Source: Teratosphaeria epicoccoides (lineage: Eukaryota > Ascomycota > Dothideomycetes > Mycosphaerellales > Teratosphaeriaceae). Taken from it: a stretch of DNA of 64,000 nt. A program made the position numbers and the translations under genes. Positions 20,591 to 31,598 of the stretch are shown piece by piece. Numbering within the stretch: position 1 is the stretch's first letter; each line of letters starts with the position of its first letter. Under the pieces are notes generated by a model. It was not told where the DNA came from, did no database searches, and saw only the letters and a program-made list of their open reading frames with translations. The stretch is from the NCBI GenBank assembly GCA_021401465.1, contig JADDMT010000106.1:1-64000 (forward strand), in the 5' to 3' direction.

Positions 20591-21243
20591 GCGTTCACTC
20601 AGTACAACCAGCCGTCGCTGCTAAACGCGCCCCTTATGTTAATTTGCCTTTTACACATGTTCTCATAGACTTTTCCATTGATGTCCAACGAGTGTCTTTG
20701 CTTAGAGGCCGTTGGATTAGCGGAAAGACTACGACAAAGAAGGAGATACCGCAAAGGAGCAATGAACAAAGCCTCATGCCATGCCGCGTTGGCCCAGAAC
20801 GACTGATCACCGTTGCGAATGACGATGACCTTGATTTTCTCGGCAAATGTATGGTTAGTGTCAGTCATGTTGCTGTGCCGCTGTTCTGCGATGAGACCTT
20901 GCAGCGCAGAGATGTCAGCCTCCTGCGGAGAGGTCTCATGGGTCAGACGCCAACGGGTCTATTTTCCTTCAAGCTGTACCATTGCTTTCAATTCGCCGGC
21001 ACGACGAGCTTGGAGGGCCTTTAGGAGAGTCACGCTATTTATGTAGCCATCTACGCTCGCACCTCGACAAGGGGCAACAAATAACCATGGTATTGTACGG
21101 TTGGAGAAACGCGGCTAGTCATTGCACTCCGTCATCCATCATCAGTCTCATAGCGATTCATTGGGCTTTTCTGCCACGTCCGCCATTTTCGCGCGCCTGC
21201 TATGGCGAGGATTGGAGTCCCGGTCAGCGCTACGGATGCGCTT
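20591..21243. other. Spacer within the relic block
   Basis: Short open frames on both strands (for example 20644-21024 +, 20599-20868 -) show no domain or composition typical of coding sequence here. It may include the promoter of the minus-strand relic and the 3' region of the RNase H-like relic. Confidence 0.4.
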
Positions 21244-23162
21244 TCAGCTGGCTTCCACTGTCTCCTCGGCGGCCAACAGAGCAGCGCCGAGAATCTCGGT
21301 GATTTTAGTATGGCCTTTGAGGATGCAACCGTCAACACAGTTCGGGCATGAGAAGTGCTCCCTCCGGTCTAAGTCCCTATCTTCCCCTTTGCCAGCGTCT
21401 TCATCAGCATGGCCAGGGGACAATATGAGCCCCGCAGGCTATCCACGTCCTGCTTGTTTCTGCAGTGCATTTGCAGCTTTCAGCTGGATCGTTGCGACCA
21501 GATTTTGCGGTAGGGCGAGCTCCTCATGGTGCTCATGGCCAGTAGCGTTCTTACTTGCGTATTTCGCCAATGCGTCCGCGACCACGTTACCATCGCTATC
21601 GCGAATGCTCGAGCCACTGACTTTGCCGAGCTGCACAGTGACGTTGTTCGCCTTCATGTCGCGAATTTGCTGGAAGATTTCCTGGCAGACGATCTGCAAA
21701 GCTTGGGGCTTTCTCTTCACTGTCACTTGCATCGTACCGGGGAGTCCGTCAAGACCCTGCATCTGCTCAAGCTCCTCGAGGGCTTGTGCGAGAACGTGTA
21801 ACATGCCTTCGTCATCAGACAGAATAAGCAAGCGCGCAGATTTGCGATCTTGTAGCAGCTGGGGCGCTTTCTTGACGGCCACAAGCATAGCGTAGGCCTC
21901 AGTGAAAGACGAGCTTCCCACGGACACGACAATACTGTGCCCAGTCCACGAGCCATCAGGATTCTCGTATGCAATGCCGAGTCCTTCATGCTTGGAGCCG
22001 TCGCTGAATACACGCATGCTGTTCGGTACTTGCATCCAGTCATCATGCTCTTGGTAGGTTTTCAAAACGTGCTTAGTAAGAATCTGCTGTTTTCCAACGG
22101 CTTTCACGTTCAAGAGCTGCTGTTGATTCCGCTTGCCCCGGAAGTCAGTTTCCGGTAGAGTGATGTTGCCTGCCCTTATATCATGGGCGACCTTTGCCGT
22201 CTGGCTTGAGGCTACCTTCTTACCTCTCCTAATGGTTGGCACGCGCCATGGCGCTGCTGCAGAGCTGAGTGGCACGCCAAATGCAGTCTGGCCGCTTGTG
22301 ACTGCGTCGCTTTGGAGAGCGGCGCTCCTTTCCTGAGGCGTGTCAACGTACTGATTAGAGTCGTACTGTTTCGGCAGTCTGCGAGCAACATACTCGTCGG
22401 TGAGGCCTTCGCTTCCAATTGACCAACCAGCTTCTGAGCCCTCCTCATCAAAATCACTACTGTCTTGATCTTGAGCGGATTCCTGGGGTTCGCAGTCCCC
22501 AGGATCATCCCCGACACGGTATTGCGTAGTTTCATCATTCTCTCGAACTTCATCCCCATCATCAGCGGAGTCATCATCGACTCCCGCTCGTGCAACACGG
22601 TCCCTTGCCTGCCTACAGAATCCTCATCTACGCCGTTGACTTCAGAAGTTTCCGCGACCTCAATAGCATGACGATCACTTGCGACAGCATCACGTTTGGT
22701 GCATGCAGTGCCAGCACGACTGCTGCCCTCGTTGCGCTAGCGCTCGATGTGATTTTCGCCGACCGGTTCTGGCGCTGCCACATAGACATGCGAATTGTGG
22801 CCGTGGTCGAGATCCGCACTCGTAGAATACGCGCTCTCTGTGGTTTTCACATCTTGGCAAGTGTCGAGCGCGGCCAAGACTGTATGCGTGGATATGGTGT
22901 CGTTCAACGTCTCCAGAACTGCCATGACTTCCGTCTTTCCAGCATGTTTGATAACAGACGACAATATTGATGCAGCAGCTGTCGCGGAGTCGCTGGCTTC
23001 CGTAGACGGTGTGCCGGATGGGCTAGAGCCGGCAGGATCGGGCGACGACGCCGACACCTTCTTGACGGCTGCCATCGTGCGCGCCGCACGCGGTATAGCC
23101 GTTGAGGTAGAGACGGTAGGATCATGCGACAAGGCCAACACGTCCTCGTCGACCGTCATCAT
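21244..23162 (-). pseudogene. RNase H-like domain gene, apparently disrupted
   Basis: From an ATG at 23162 (MMTVDEDVLALSHDPTVSTS) a Ser/Thr/Ala-rich region is open to a TAG at 22739-22737. Past it the same frame reads TKRDAVASDRHAIEVAETSE to about 22600. Then the reading shifts by one base to an acidic stretch (DDDSADDGDEVRENDETTQY, LTDEYVARRLPKQYDSNQYV) and an RNase H-like domain: RVFSDGSKHEGLGIAY, SSSFTEAYAMLVAVKKA, LLILSDDEGML and SIRDSDGNVVADALAKYAS. These supply the D, E, D, D residues expected of that fold. Another TAG occurs at 21441-21439; removal of a possible intron (about 21443-21382, GTGGAT..AAAG) would bypass it and reach EHFSCPNCVDGCILKGH, ending at 21244. The domain could come from a retroelement or a cellular protein. 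I see no reverse transcriptase nearby. Confidence 0.55.
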
Positions 23163-23743
23163 GCGCGAAGGCGCCGAGGTCCAATACGAAAGACTTCAAG
23201 CGTATCAAAAGTATGCGCAAACCAAATCGACCCTGTGCAATGAAAGGATAGGCCAACTTCCAGAAGCACGACTTGTGGTTGTGCTTTGGATTCAAACTGC
23301 CAAAGCTTGAGTTGTCGCGGTGCATCAACGTTGAAACCCCAAAACGGGTTCGAGACATTGCTTCTTTCTAGCACTTCACGAGCGCGGGGCTAGCAAGATA
23401 GGAAGGCGCAGATTCACGTGTCAGCCGGTCGAGCCTCTGGATTCACCACGCCGCCCGCCGCGTCCTAGCGGCATGGTCCTTGGCAAACGGACGCGATAAA
23501 CTCACAGCCAAGCACTCGCACCGCCGGCCTCGAAGAAGGATTTGCTGGATCATTTACCTTTATGCAGACGTATACGAATCTGCCCAGTCCCTTGGCGTTT
23601 CCCTGCGCAGCCTCCAGTCGGGCTCATGACCCAAGATCGCACGGTGACGCAGTCGTCCACCTTTATGCAATTCGCTAGAACGCTGCAACATGCTTGGCTT
23701 TCATCACAGTTTTACGCAAGCCTCCCAAAAGGTTCCAGATTCC
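23163..23743. other. Spacer between relic block and TrpRS gene
   Basis: Contains the 3' region of the TrpRS gene and the sequence upstream of the RNase H-like relic. Plus-strand frames such as 22795-23310 are antisense to the relic. No gene called. Confidence 0.45.
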
Positions 23744-25333
23744 TCAAGTCTCATACCTTTCAGCAGGCGGCCTTCCTCTCATCGCCATCTCCCTCTCTGC
23801 CTTGTCCGCGGCCTTTTTCGCCTTCGCTTCCGCAACCTTCAGTGCCTTCCTCTCACCCTTCGTAAGCTCATGCTTCCCACTTTTCTCCTTTTCTCCGGGA
23901 ATGCCATTCGCTGCCGCCACTGATTCGCCGTCGGTTTCCTCCTCCTTTCCTCTACTTGTTGGCGAAGGGTTACCTCTGAAGTCAAGTTTCCTTGGCTTCA
24001 TATACGACCGCATCACCTCGTAGTCGACTTTCGACCTCCGCTCCTGGAATGAACCAACGAATTTCTGGAGTTCGGATATACAGCGGGCCTTCATCTCGCC
24101 AGTCATGAGCTCGCCAGCTCGGTATTTTGAGGCCAGATCTTCTAGTTCATCGTCCGACTCGAGAAAATAGGAGAGGTAGGTGAACGCGACATCAACATCT
24201 GGGTTGCCACCCAATCGTTTCTGCTCTTCTGCAGTTTCCCGGCCACCAGAGAACGCGTAGCTGTTGATCTTCCTCTTGATCTGGTTGGGTGTGTCGCTCA
24301 TGAATATTGCGGAGTTTGGGTCTGACGCGCTCATCTTCCCACCTGGGCCTTGCAGTGCAGTCAAGAATTTGCTGAGAATAAGACAAGTCTTCGGATGGGG
24401 ATCAGTCATTGAGCCGCAGCGATCTCTCAATACTCGAAAATATGGCTCCTGGTCAATCGCACACGGGATCAGGGTCGGAATCTTTGCTAAGCTCTTGTGT
24501 CTTCGGAGCCCCGCGGGATCGTAGTCCGGTGCTCTGTAATCTGGCAAGCCAAAGAGCTCCGGATATGACGAAGGAAATGCTGCTACGCACTGCTTCGCAC
24601 CATACGCAATCATGCCGATGCTCGTCTGCTCTCCGAAGCCGAATGCTCCTCGTGCCTGATTCAGCGTGACCATGCTCTCAAACTCGCTCGTGTTTCTGTA
24701 GAAGTGTCCACCAATATACTCGTAATCTGTGTAGATGAATGTCTTGTTCGGGTCGAAGCCCAAAGCAATGATGTCCTTGATGTTCTCATGCGCAAAGTCC
24801 AAGAACGCCTCCAGCTCCATACCCTTCTTCTGCGTCCCGTTATTCTTATTCCTCGTGTGCAGGTACTTCTCATCATCCGTCAACATAATCACCAGCGGGA
24901 CATCGAAGATATCCTGCAGCTCTTTTGTGAAGAGAAAAGGAACGGTATGGCCCAGATGCATGCTGCCGCTACTCGGTCCTCGTCCGGTATACAACATGAA
25001 GGTGCCATACTGTTCGTAGTAGTCCAGGATCTTGTCAAAGTCGCGATGGGAGAAGAACAGTTTGCGTCTCATTAATCGATGTGCAGGCTTGCCAGTGACC
25101 TTTTCGAACCGGTCGAGATGTTCTTGGGTGAGCGGCTGGGTGCCAAAGTCTTGTATGAGGCGGTCGTAGTCTATCGCCTTGACATTGCCCGCTTCGTCTG
25201 TTTCGCCGGCGACATTGTATGGATCAATCTGCTGCGATGTTGGTTTGGTGGATCGTTGTATCTGGTCTGGGGCGGCGGCGGCGGCGGCGGCGGCGGCGGG
25301 AGGTGCTCCGGCTGCATTCTCGTCGACCGCCAT
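23744..25333 (-). CDS. WRS1: Tryptophanyl-tRNA synthetase, cytoplasmic
   Basis: A single exon of 529 aa from the ATG at 25333 (MAVDENAAGAPP). The frame is open further upstream, but that part has no family similarity. The class I synthetase signatures are present: SSGSMHLGHTVPF, with HLGH at residues 126-129, and GGKMSASDPN, with KMSAS at 333-337. Other conserved TrpRS segments include LYTGRGPSSGSMHLGH, FIYTDYEYIG, CAIDQEPYFR and MSDTPNQIKRKINSYAFSGG. The enzyme charges tRNA-Trp in the cytosol, and no mitochondrial presequence is seen. The N-terminus has a nine-alanine run encoded by a GCC repeat, and the C-terminus ends in a lysine-rich tail (KGERKALKVAEAKAKKAADK) typical of eukaryotic appended domains. 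Confidence 0.97.
   Translation of the reverse strand: MAVDENAAGAPPAAAAAAAAAPDQIQRSTKPTSQQIDPYNVAGETDEAGNVKAIDYDRLIQDFGTQPLTQEHLDRFEKVTGKPAHRLMRRKLFFSHRDFDKILDYYEQYGTFMLYTGRGPSSGSMHLGHTVPFLFTKELQDIFDVPLVIMLTDDEKYLHTRNKNNGTQKKGMELEAFLDFAHENIKDIIALGFDPNKTFIYTDYEYIGGHFYRNTSEFESMVTLNQARGAFGFGEQTSIGMIAYGAKQCVAAFPSSYPELFGLPDYRAPDYDPAGLRRHKSLAKIPTLIPCAIDQEPYFRVLRDRCGSMTDPHPKTCLILSKFLTALQGPGGKMSASDPNSAIFMSDTPNQIKRKINSYAFSGGRETAEEQKRLGGNPDVDVAFTYLSYFLESDDELEDLASKYRAGELMTGEMKARCISELQKFVGSFQERRSKVDYEVMRSYMKPRKLDFRGNPSPTSRGKEEETDGESVAAANGIPGEKEKSGKHELTKGERKALKVAEAKAKKAADKAEREMAMRGRPPAERYET
25270..25300. repeat. GGC/GCC trinucleotide repeat inside TrpRS
   Basis: About ten tandem GGC units on the plus strand, read as GCC (alanine) codons in the TrpRS gene. 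It lies near the N-terminus, outside the catalytic domain, so its length could vary without harming the enzyme. Confidence 0.85.
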
Positions 25334-25448
25334 ATTGCGCGTGTGGTGAGCACAGCACTCTGTCTGCTGTAACTGCACGTGTCTTGCAAGAAAAAGACGG
25401 AAGGTGCGAGTCACAACTGCGATTGCCCCGCAGTCAGTCGCACTGACC

Positions 25449-25895
25449 TCAGGCACGATCTACAATCATGACTAAGCGTCGGGTCGCCGAAGTTGGCAGG
25501 AGCGGCACCATGGCGGTTGGGCATCGGCGACAATAATGTTTCGTGACACGTACAGGCAGTAAGGTTTGTCGAGAGCGCGAACACAATCCATCGTCAACCC
25601 AGCACATCACACACAAAATCCCGACCCTCCCGGACCCAGTATCTGCATCCCACACCACTTCTCCTCCAGCTAGGTCTAGCCCGCGCAAACAGGGCCACAT
25701 ATGGCGCTTGATGTCCCGTGCACAGCATTGACAACCTGCACCAGGTACATTTCGGCACCCACTGAGGCAATCCGTGGATGGTCGCGGCGGGCGGCGCTCT
25801 GGCAGATCTGGGGCCATTTCGTCATTGGCGACAGCCACTGGTGGTGTCGCTGCAGCCGAAACGATGCGGCCGAGGAGAGCGTTCGAGAGGGTCAT
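25449..25895 (-). CDS. Possible small gene, N-terminus resembling oxidoreductase-like domain proteins
   Basis: An open frame of 148 aa beginning MTLSNALLGRIVSAAATPPV. The segment DLPERRPPRPSTDCLSGCRN recalls the start of the oxidoreductase-like (OXLD1-type) domain, where a proline-rich stretch leads into Cys-x3-Cys-x2-Cys. After this point the translation stops resembling that family. Either the gene continues through an intron whose ends I cannot fix, or the likeness is chance. It lies on the same strand as TrpRS and ends 116 bp before that start codon, where a promoter would also be expected. Treat as tentative. Confidence 0.25.
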   Translation of the reverse strand: MTLSNALLGRIVSAAATPPVAVANDEMAPDLPERRPPRPSTDCLSGCRNVPGAGCQCCARDIKRHMWPCLRGLDLAGGEVVWDADTGSGRVGILCVMCWVDDGLCSRSRQTLLPVRVTKHYCRRCPTAMVPLLPTSATRRLVMIVDRA

Positions 25896-26682
25896 GAGGA
25901 TAGTGGTGGCTTAGACTCTGTATCATGCCATTGAAGATTTCCGAGTAAAGTAGAGGAGTGTTGGAAGGACACTCGCCTTCCATGCCTCCGGCTTCGATCA
26001 CTCTATGCGTTGGCGCGAACTCGATGGTCTGTAGCTTGCTGTGTGCAGCAGAAGCGATGTCTCGTCGACCACGCTGGTAGTCGCGCCAGCTTCATCTTTT
26101 ATATCCCTTCCAGCGTTCATCCCAATACAATCAGCTTGACGATTTTCATGAGGTTCCAATGATGGCTGCCGAGCTTTACCATGTTTGTGAGCCTGGATCT
26201 TGTACCAAAGAGCGGAGTTGCCGCAAGCCGTGGCCCTCCCTTGGACAGGTCCAGATAGGTCCCTCCCATTCCGCCTTGTGCTGATATTCCATTTTCAGGT
26301 TGCTCGGAGGGTTTCCTCAAGGCCACAGTGAGATGATGGTCTCGATAGCAGTCTTGTGTTCAGAACCTCGGAAGCCGCCAATAGCTTTAGGTTGTCTCTC
26401 TCTGGAATATTGGATTTTGTCAGGTGCTAGTCTATACTTTCCTGCACTCTCCACTGCAAGATGACGACGTGTGAGGACGACGACTTTGTCAGCAGAGCAC
26501 ACAACCTAGAAAGCGACTGCAGAGCGATGCTGCGTAGACCGCGAGCATGAGGTGGATTCACATGGCTCAGTCTTAATCCCATGGAGGATCAAGAGGATCT
26601 GTAATGCTTCTTATAAATTCTTATAAAAGCAGCTTCCAGTCCTGCCCTTAATGATGCCGGTCAAGTTAATGGGCGGCGTCGC
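25896..26682. other. Intergenic, no gene recognised
   Basis: Short frames on both strands without recognisable features. No tRNA-like cloverleaf or strong repeat is visible. Confidence 0.45.
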
Positions 26683-27010
26683 TTAGGTTTTAGACACTAT
26701 TTCGTTCACGGACTCATTCTCCCCGGGCTTTCTTGAGCTCGTCCCTGGGATCGCCGGCAGCAGCAGGCCAACGACAGCGGTATGGAAAGCATGCTCAATG
26801 TATTGCAAGACGCTGCCAATCCATTCCATACAGGCTCCTATGGTGCGTTCCAGATTGCCAGAAACCAATTTTAATGCTTCGATCACATGCTGCTCGACCG
26901 CAGCCAAACCTTGCGATCATGCGAACTTCCGCAACCAGTCGAGCTGACGCCAGTAGCTGCTCCGATTCCTTGCGCTCAACAGTTGTGCCGCCAGACCCTC
27001 CTCCTATCAC
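26683..27010 (-). pseudogene. Short gene remnant
   Basis: Two minus-strand frames carry coherent protein-like text in sequence: VIGGGSGGTTVERKESEQLL and ASARLVAEVRMIARFG (from 27010), then, one frame over, AAVEQHVIEALKLVSGNLER and GACMEWIGSVLQYIEHAFHT, ending at 26683. The change of frame near 26910 has no clear intron. It looks like the broken end of a helical protein. Family unknown. Confidence 0.35.
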
Positions 27011-27348
27011 GAACAGCGGCCGGTCATGCTGATTTTTGCAAGGCTAGCGATCGCCCCCAGAGGCCTGCAAGCCTAATGGTCAGCAGCTACATGCGCCTTA
27101 TCTCGTTATGACATCGGCGTACACAGCAATATTGCTCAGGCTGCTCTGCGCAGCCGGCCGGCAGGAGAAGCATGCGACAGTAGCGGGAAGGGCTCCGGGC
27201 TGGCAATGGAAAGCGCAGCGAAGAAACAGGCGAGGATCATGATGTCTTTAGACGTGTGTCAGTAGACATCCCAGGGCGAACGTAATGGAGAGGTGCAAAG
27301 AGAATTTGCACTTCATTCTGTAGAAGGCGTCGGCGACTTGGGCTCGCA

Positions 27349-27842
27349 GTGGTTGCGGTTCGTTTTCGGTACGCCGAAACTAGATTTTGCTTGCTGGAGC
27401 TGTTCCGGCACTGGAAGAATTCGCAGCTTATATGTTCAGCAGGAGATATGCATGCCTTAGTCCACAACATCCAATGCGTCAAAGCTTCGAGAGGTGACAA
27501 AGTCAAAAAGGGTATATCATGCCGCTTCAATGATGCCTGCAGTGCAGCCCTGGCAGACCTGGAGACCGCGTACTACCTAAACGCAAAACGTCAGAAGTGA
27601 AGAAGAGGTCCAGGCCATTCTTGTCCGGGACATGGATCGCCATTAGGAGCTTGGCTATCAGAGCGGTATCCAGCCAAGCTGCGTGCCGCCATTGCCTCCA
27701 AGAACTTGCTCACGGTGTCTTAAGTGGAAGAGACGAAGTATCTGGCGGCAGGGACCGTTCCATTTTCCGCAATGGCTGGACCGATCTGGCTGGATTGACC
27801 TTGCTGCGACGCAGTACTGAGACCGTACCCTACTCCACACAG
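27349..27842 (+). pseudogene. Short gene remnant
   Basis: Plus-strand coding-like text is split over three frames: SCRFNDACSAALADLETAYY ending LNAKRQK at 27600, then EEVQAILVRDMDRH followed by TAG, then AKLRAAIASKNLLTVS, a TAA and VEETKYLAAGTVPFSAMAGP. The pieces follow one another without gaps, as in a gene with small deletions and nonsense changes. No family is recognised, and the boundaries are approximate. Confidence 0.3.
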
Positions 27843-29052
27843 CACCCAGCATGTGATACGGGCAGCATTTTCTCAGACATACCCCACCGTACTAGCATCC
27901 GGCCCGGTCAATCTGCGGGAAAACGCTCGCTGGGAGGCCTACTCGCGCAGACAGCTCGTCCGTCCATTTTTGCCTGCGCTGGTACAGGCTCGGGCTCGCT
28001 TAGGCACACTCGAGAGCTCGCGAGAGACTGAGAGACATCCCTGCTTCTATCCGCTCGCCGCGGGGGCAGACTCATGTAGAGAAGCGATGAAGGCAGAAGA
28101 TGACCGCCCGCCTCGGGACAGTGGTAGACTGACTGTTTGCGCATTCGTACGCAACAAGAGTTTATTTGTACGAATACCCTAGACAACAACCCTAGTTAGG
28201 TCTGGCTGATAGGTCTTTCTGCGCACTGCGGCATATGCTCCATGGGGACGTCTGAGGGCGTGTACAGACCTTGCAACAAGGCCCGCTCTCCGTACAGATG
28301 TGCAGACCGGACTGTACTGAGGGCCTGGGGGCTGCCCTGGGCGGAGAGGATAACCGTGAGATCTTGCAGTGAGGTTCCAGAACCACGTCCGATAGCAGAT
28401 GTTATCGCCCGTACAGCTCAAAGTATGGAGGGTGCCCGTGGTAACTTAGTGTCCAAGATAGGCTCCAGAGTCTAGATCAGTATGACCAAGATTGTGGCGC
28501 AGTCGCGAACATTACATGGAATATATGTACATGTATGCATGTGATGTTGATTCTGCTTGGGGTTTGGATCATCTGTGAGATCCTCAGACGTGGTCAACGG
28601 CCCGGACCTTGAGCGTGTGTTTACCGGGTGGATGACAACCACCTACACCAATACATGTAATGTGCGGGCGAAACGCTACCGGCCCACGCCTCCTCCGTCG
28701 GCTTGCATGTGATATAGATTGTCTCACCATGGCCGTCTCGCATGCATTAATATGGAGAGTACAAGTAGTTCGCCGAGACAGAGAGCGTGTGAGAGGCACA
28801 GCAGCCTATTCAGAAAGAACGATTTGGTCCCCGAGACGCCGAAAGATCTGTTCGAGGACTCTTTGGAGGTCGCAGCGATGTATCAAGAGGTCCATAAGGA
28901 CAAGTACCACAGTAATTCTCTTGAGCTCGTTCTCTCTTGTTGGTTATATACGTCCTGGATTACGACCGGCGATCAGGCGCCTCGTTTTTGACAAACAGAG
29001 CAAACAAGCCAGGCATTCCTTCGAGTCACCCTTCCACGAGCATCAGTGAACG
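27843..29052. other. Upstream region of cysteine dioxygenase gene
   Basis: No convincing gene. An 90-aa frame at 28719-28991 includes LVPETPKDLFEDSLEVAAMY, which could be a coding remnant, but it has no domain or splice partner that I can find. The 3' part should contain the promoter of the gene at 29053. Confidence 0.4.
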
Positions 29053-29965
29053 ATGTGTCCGTCGATTGATGCAAATATTACCGCAATGCCTGCGCGCAAT
29101 ATGCCCACATCAGACGCTATCGAATCAGAAGCACATGACTCGGCTCGCGGGTCTCCGGAGCCTCAAGATGATTTTCATGCACTTGTCGATCGAATCAACG
29201 ATATACTCGGTCCTGCCAACGGCATCGATAGCGAGGGTATTGATGTTGAAGAAATTAAGACCGCCATGAGATCTTATGATAGTAACGAGGTGGAGTGGAA
29301 GAAATATGCTTTCGAGGACTACAGCAGAGCGTACACAAGGAACCTTGTCGATCGTGGCAATGACAAGAGCAACCTTTTGGTACTTGTGTGGACGCCTGGC
29401 AGGGCGAGTCCGATACACGATCATGCCAACGCACACTGCATTATGAAGATCCTTAAAGGGTACGTGAAACGTTTGAAATTGCTCAAGCTAATTTGAATGT
29501 ATCTAACCATCACACCAAAGACGCCTTACAGAAACAATCTACGGCTTCCCATGTCAGCGGTCCAAGGATGCTCCAGACTGTGCGACAAGTGTCACCAGCT
29601 CCAATCCAAGCACAACACATACCTGCTCAGCCAATTCCGACGACCTGACACCGCATGCCTTGGTCATTAATAGGGAGACGACGTACAAGGCAAACGAGGT
29701 CACGTACATGAGTGACCGGCTTGGACTGCACCGAATCCAGAATCCGAATTCTCAGGAGGTAGCCATCAGTTTGCATCTGTATACGCCGCCAAATGCGGCC
29801 AAATTTGGTTGCCATATTTTTGATGAGTCGACAGGGAAGAAGACCAAGGCCTCGCAGTCTCGTGAGTTGTTGTATTCGTGTCATGTGTGGAGGTGAATGT
29901 GTGGTGCTAATCGCTGATGTGTAGACTTCTACTCCGAGCTTGGTGTGAGGACGAAAAGTTCCTGA
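29053..29965 (+). CDS. CDO1: Cysteine dioxygenase
   Basis: Three exons (29053-29459, 29521-29861, 29925-29965) encode 262 aa. Intron 1 (61 nt, CTAAC branch) restores MKILKGRLTETIYGF; intron 2 (63 nt) restores the C-terminus as QSHFYSELGVRTKSS. The enzyme oxidises cysteine to cysteine sulfinate using non-heme iron and O2, the entry to taurine/sulfate formation and cysteine detoxification. The three iron ligands are visible: H122 and H124 in SPIHDHANAHC, and H206 in LGLHRIQN. C129 and Y223 (LHLYTPP) occupy the positions of the Cys-Tyr crosslink of the mammalian enzyme, five residues after the second His and in the later strand respectively. The N-terminus carries about 35 extra, probably disordered residues. 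Confidence 0.96.
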
Positions 29966-30223
29966 TTCGGAGAGGCTTGATAACCCCATTGATATTGCGT
30001 TCTAGCGATGGCGCTCTTGGCGATAGATCACCAGGGGGACACGAATCGCGATCATTCTTACAACAATAGACAGGAGCGGGTGGCATTCCAACTCACACAG
30101 ATATATTCCATCCCAAATTGAGATCAGAATATCCACATCGACATGAGCCGTCGCTCGACATGGATTCCAAACAAAGCAATACCTACTGATCAAGACCCAT
30201 GAGCCTTCACATACTCCCTGTGC

Positions 30224-30788
30224 ATGAGATCCGCCAACGCCGCACCCGCTGCAATGTCGATCGACGCCCAACATGGCCCTCCCCCATTTCAACCCATACA
30301 ACCACGCAACTTGATACGCCCGCGTACATCCCAACATCCAAATGCACCCTTACCTCCTCCTCGTCCTTTCTTGCCTCCCGGTCATGAGACCACCTCAGGA
30401 TTGAATATCTGTACTCCAGTCCCATCGCTAGAGCTGATAGCACACTTAGAATCAAAATTAAAGTGGTTCGGTGCACAGCCATAAGCCTTCTGGCGTTGAG
30501 AAGAGATTGGCGGAAGCCGTGAAGCCGAAATCGTGGATTTGGCTCGGGTGTGTGAGTGCTACGGGGAGCGCGATGAATGGTCCGAACGTCGACGCATATT
30601 GCGTTGATGTTGATGCATTTCAGGAAAGGTGGGAAGTTGTGATTGGATTTGGAGGGTTTCTCGCCGGGGATGAGGTGCCAGGAGTTGGTCTCGGGCGTTT
30701 TGAGTTCCAGAAGAAGAGATGGGAGAGTCGAGAGCTCATATCTACAAGAACGAGGGTGGTCCCGCCGCCCAAGCTTGCCAGGTCCTAG
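30224..30788 (+). pseudogene. Possible short gene or remnant, proline-rich
   Basis: A frame from the ATG at 30224 reads MRSANAAPAAMSIDAQHGPP and ends LESKLKWFGAQP at 30484. An overlapping frame continues HKPSGVEKRLAEAVKPKSWI and ends at 30788. The two could be one gene broken by a one-base change, or unrelated chance frames. No domain is recognised. Confidence 0.22.
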
Positions 30789-31598
30789 ATACTGTGTCTT
30801 CGTACCAAGTTGCTGGCGCGATCCCTGCTCACCTCACAGCACTGCCCTTCGGTCACGACTTGTAGCCCAATTGTGCAAGGTCGTTAGAATCGATTGAGGG
30901 TGCACCTGACCGACAAACCGCGAGATTCCGATCACGGTCTGTGTACGCACATACAACTCGACATACTGGGACGCAGCAGACCAGGTGAAGAAATAACGTC
31001 ACTAGGCAAAGACGAATTCACCTCGCATTCGACGGGAGTAGCAGTCTATCCATCATTACATGTCTGACGTGCAGCAGAGCCAGATAGAACCGTGTTGGCA
31101 GACGACGGCACTTGAGTACCATCAGATGATCAGCAGGGCGTCCGGGAGATAACACCATGCAACGTGCATAACAGGGTTCTGAAATCTCGTGTGCAAAAAT
31201 CAATGCAGGCGTCCGTATGTTTGTCGTACTGTCGAACGCCAAAAGCATGGGGACAGATCTCCACACCTCCTGGCGGAACTCAAATCCGATGGCAGTCGAT
31301 TCACCTTGGGAAAGACTGCAAACCATACACCTCCTCCAACCTTTTTTGCTTGACAATGTACCAACAGATCTGTAGAGCACTCATACAGACTGAGATCAGC
31401 GCTTGCGGTCGCAGTCATGGTAGTACGTTGCCCAGCATCAAACTGGATTTGACACGGCTACCGTGCCCATCACGAGACCGTAATCTGCAGACCACAAGGC
31501 TTCACTGCCACCTCGAAGCAAACAGATGTAATACTGCTCACATAGGATGGTACACCCCAGCCATGATTCCTGCAATCGTTGTGTGTCGTCCGCCCGGC

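Noticed and set aside
21122..21895. 257-codon plus-strand frame
   Set aside because: Antisense to the RNase H-like domain on the minus strand, where recognisable motifs are found.
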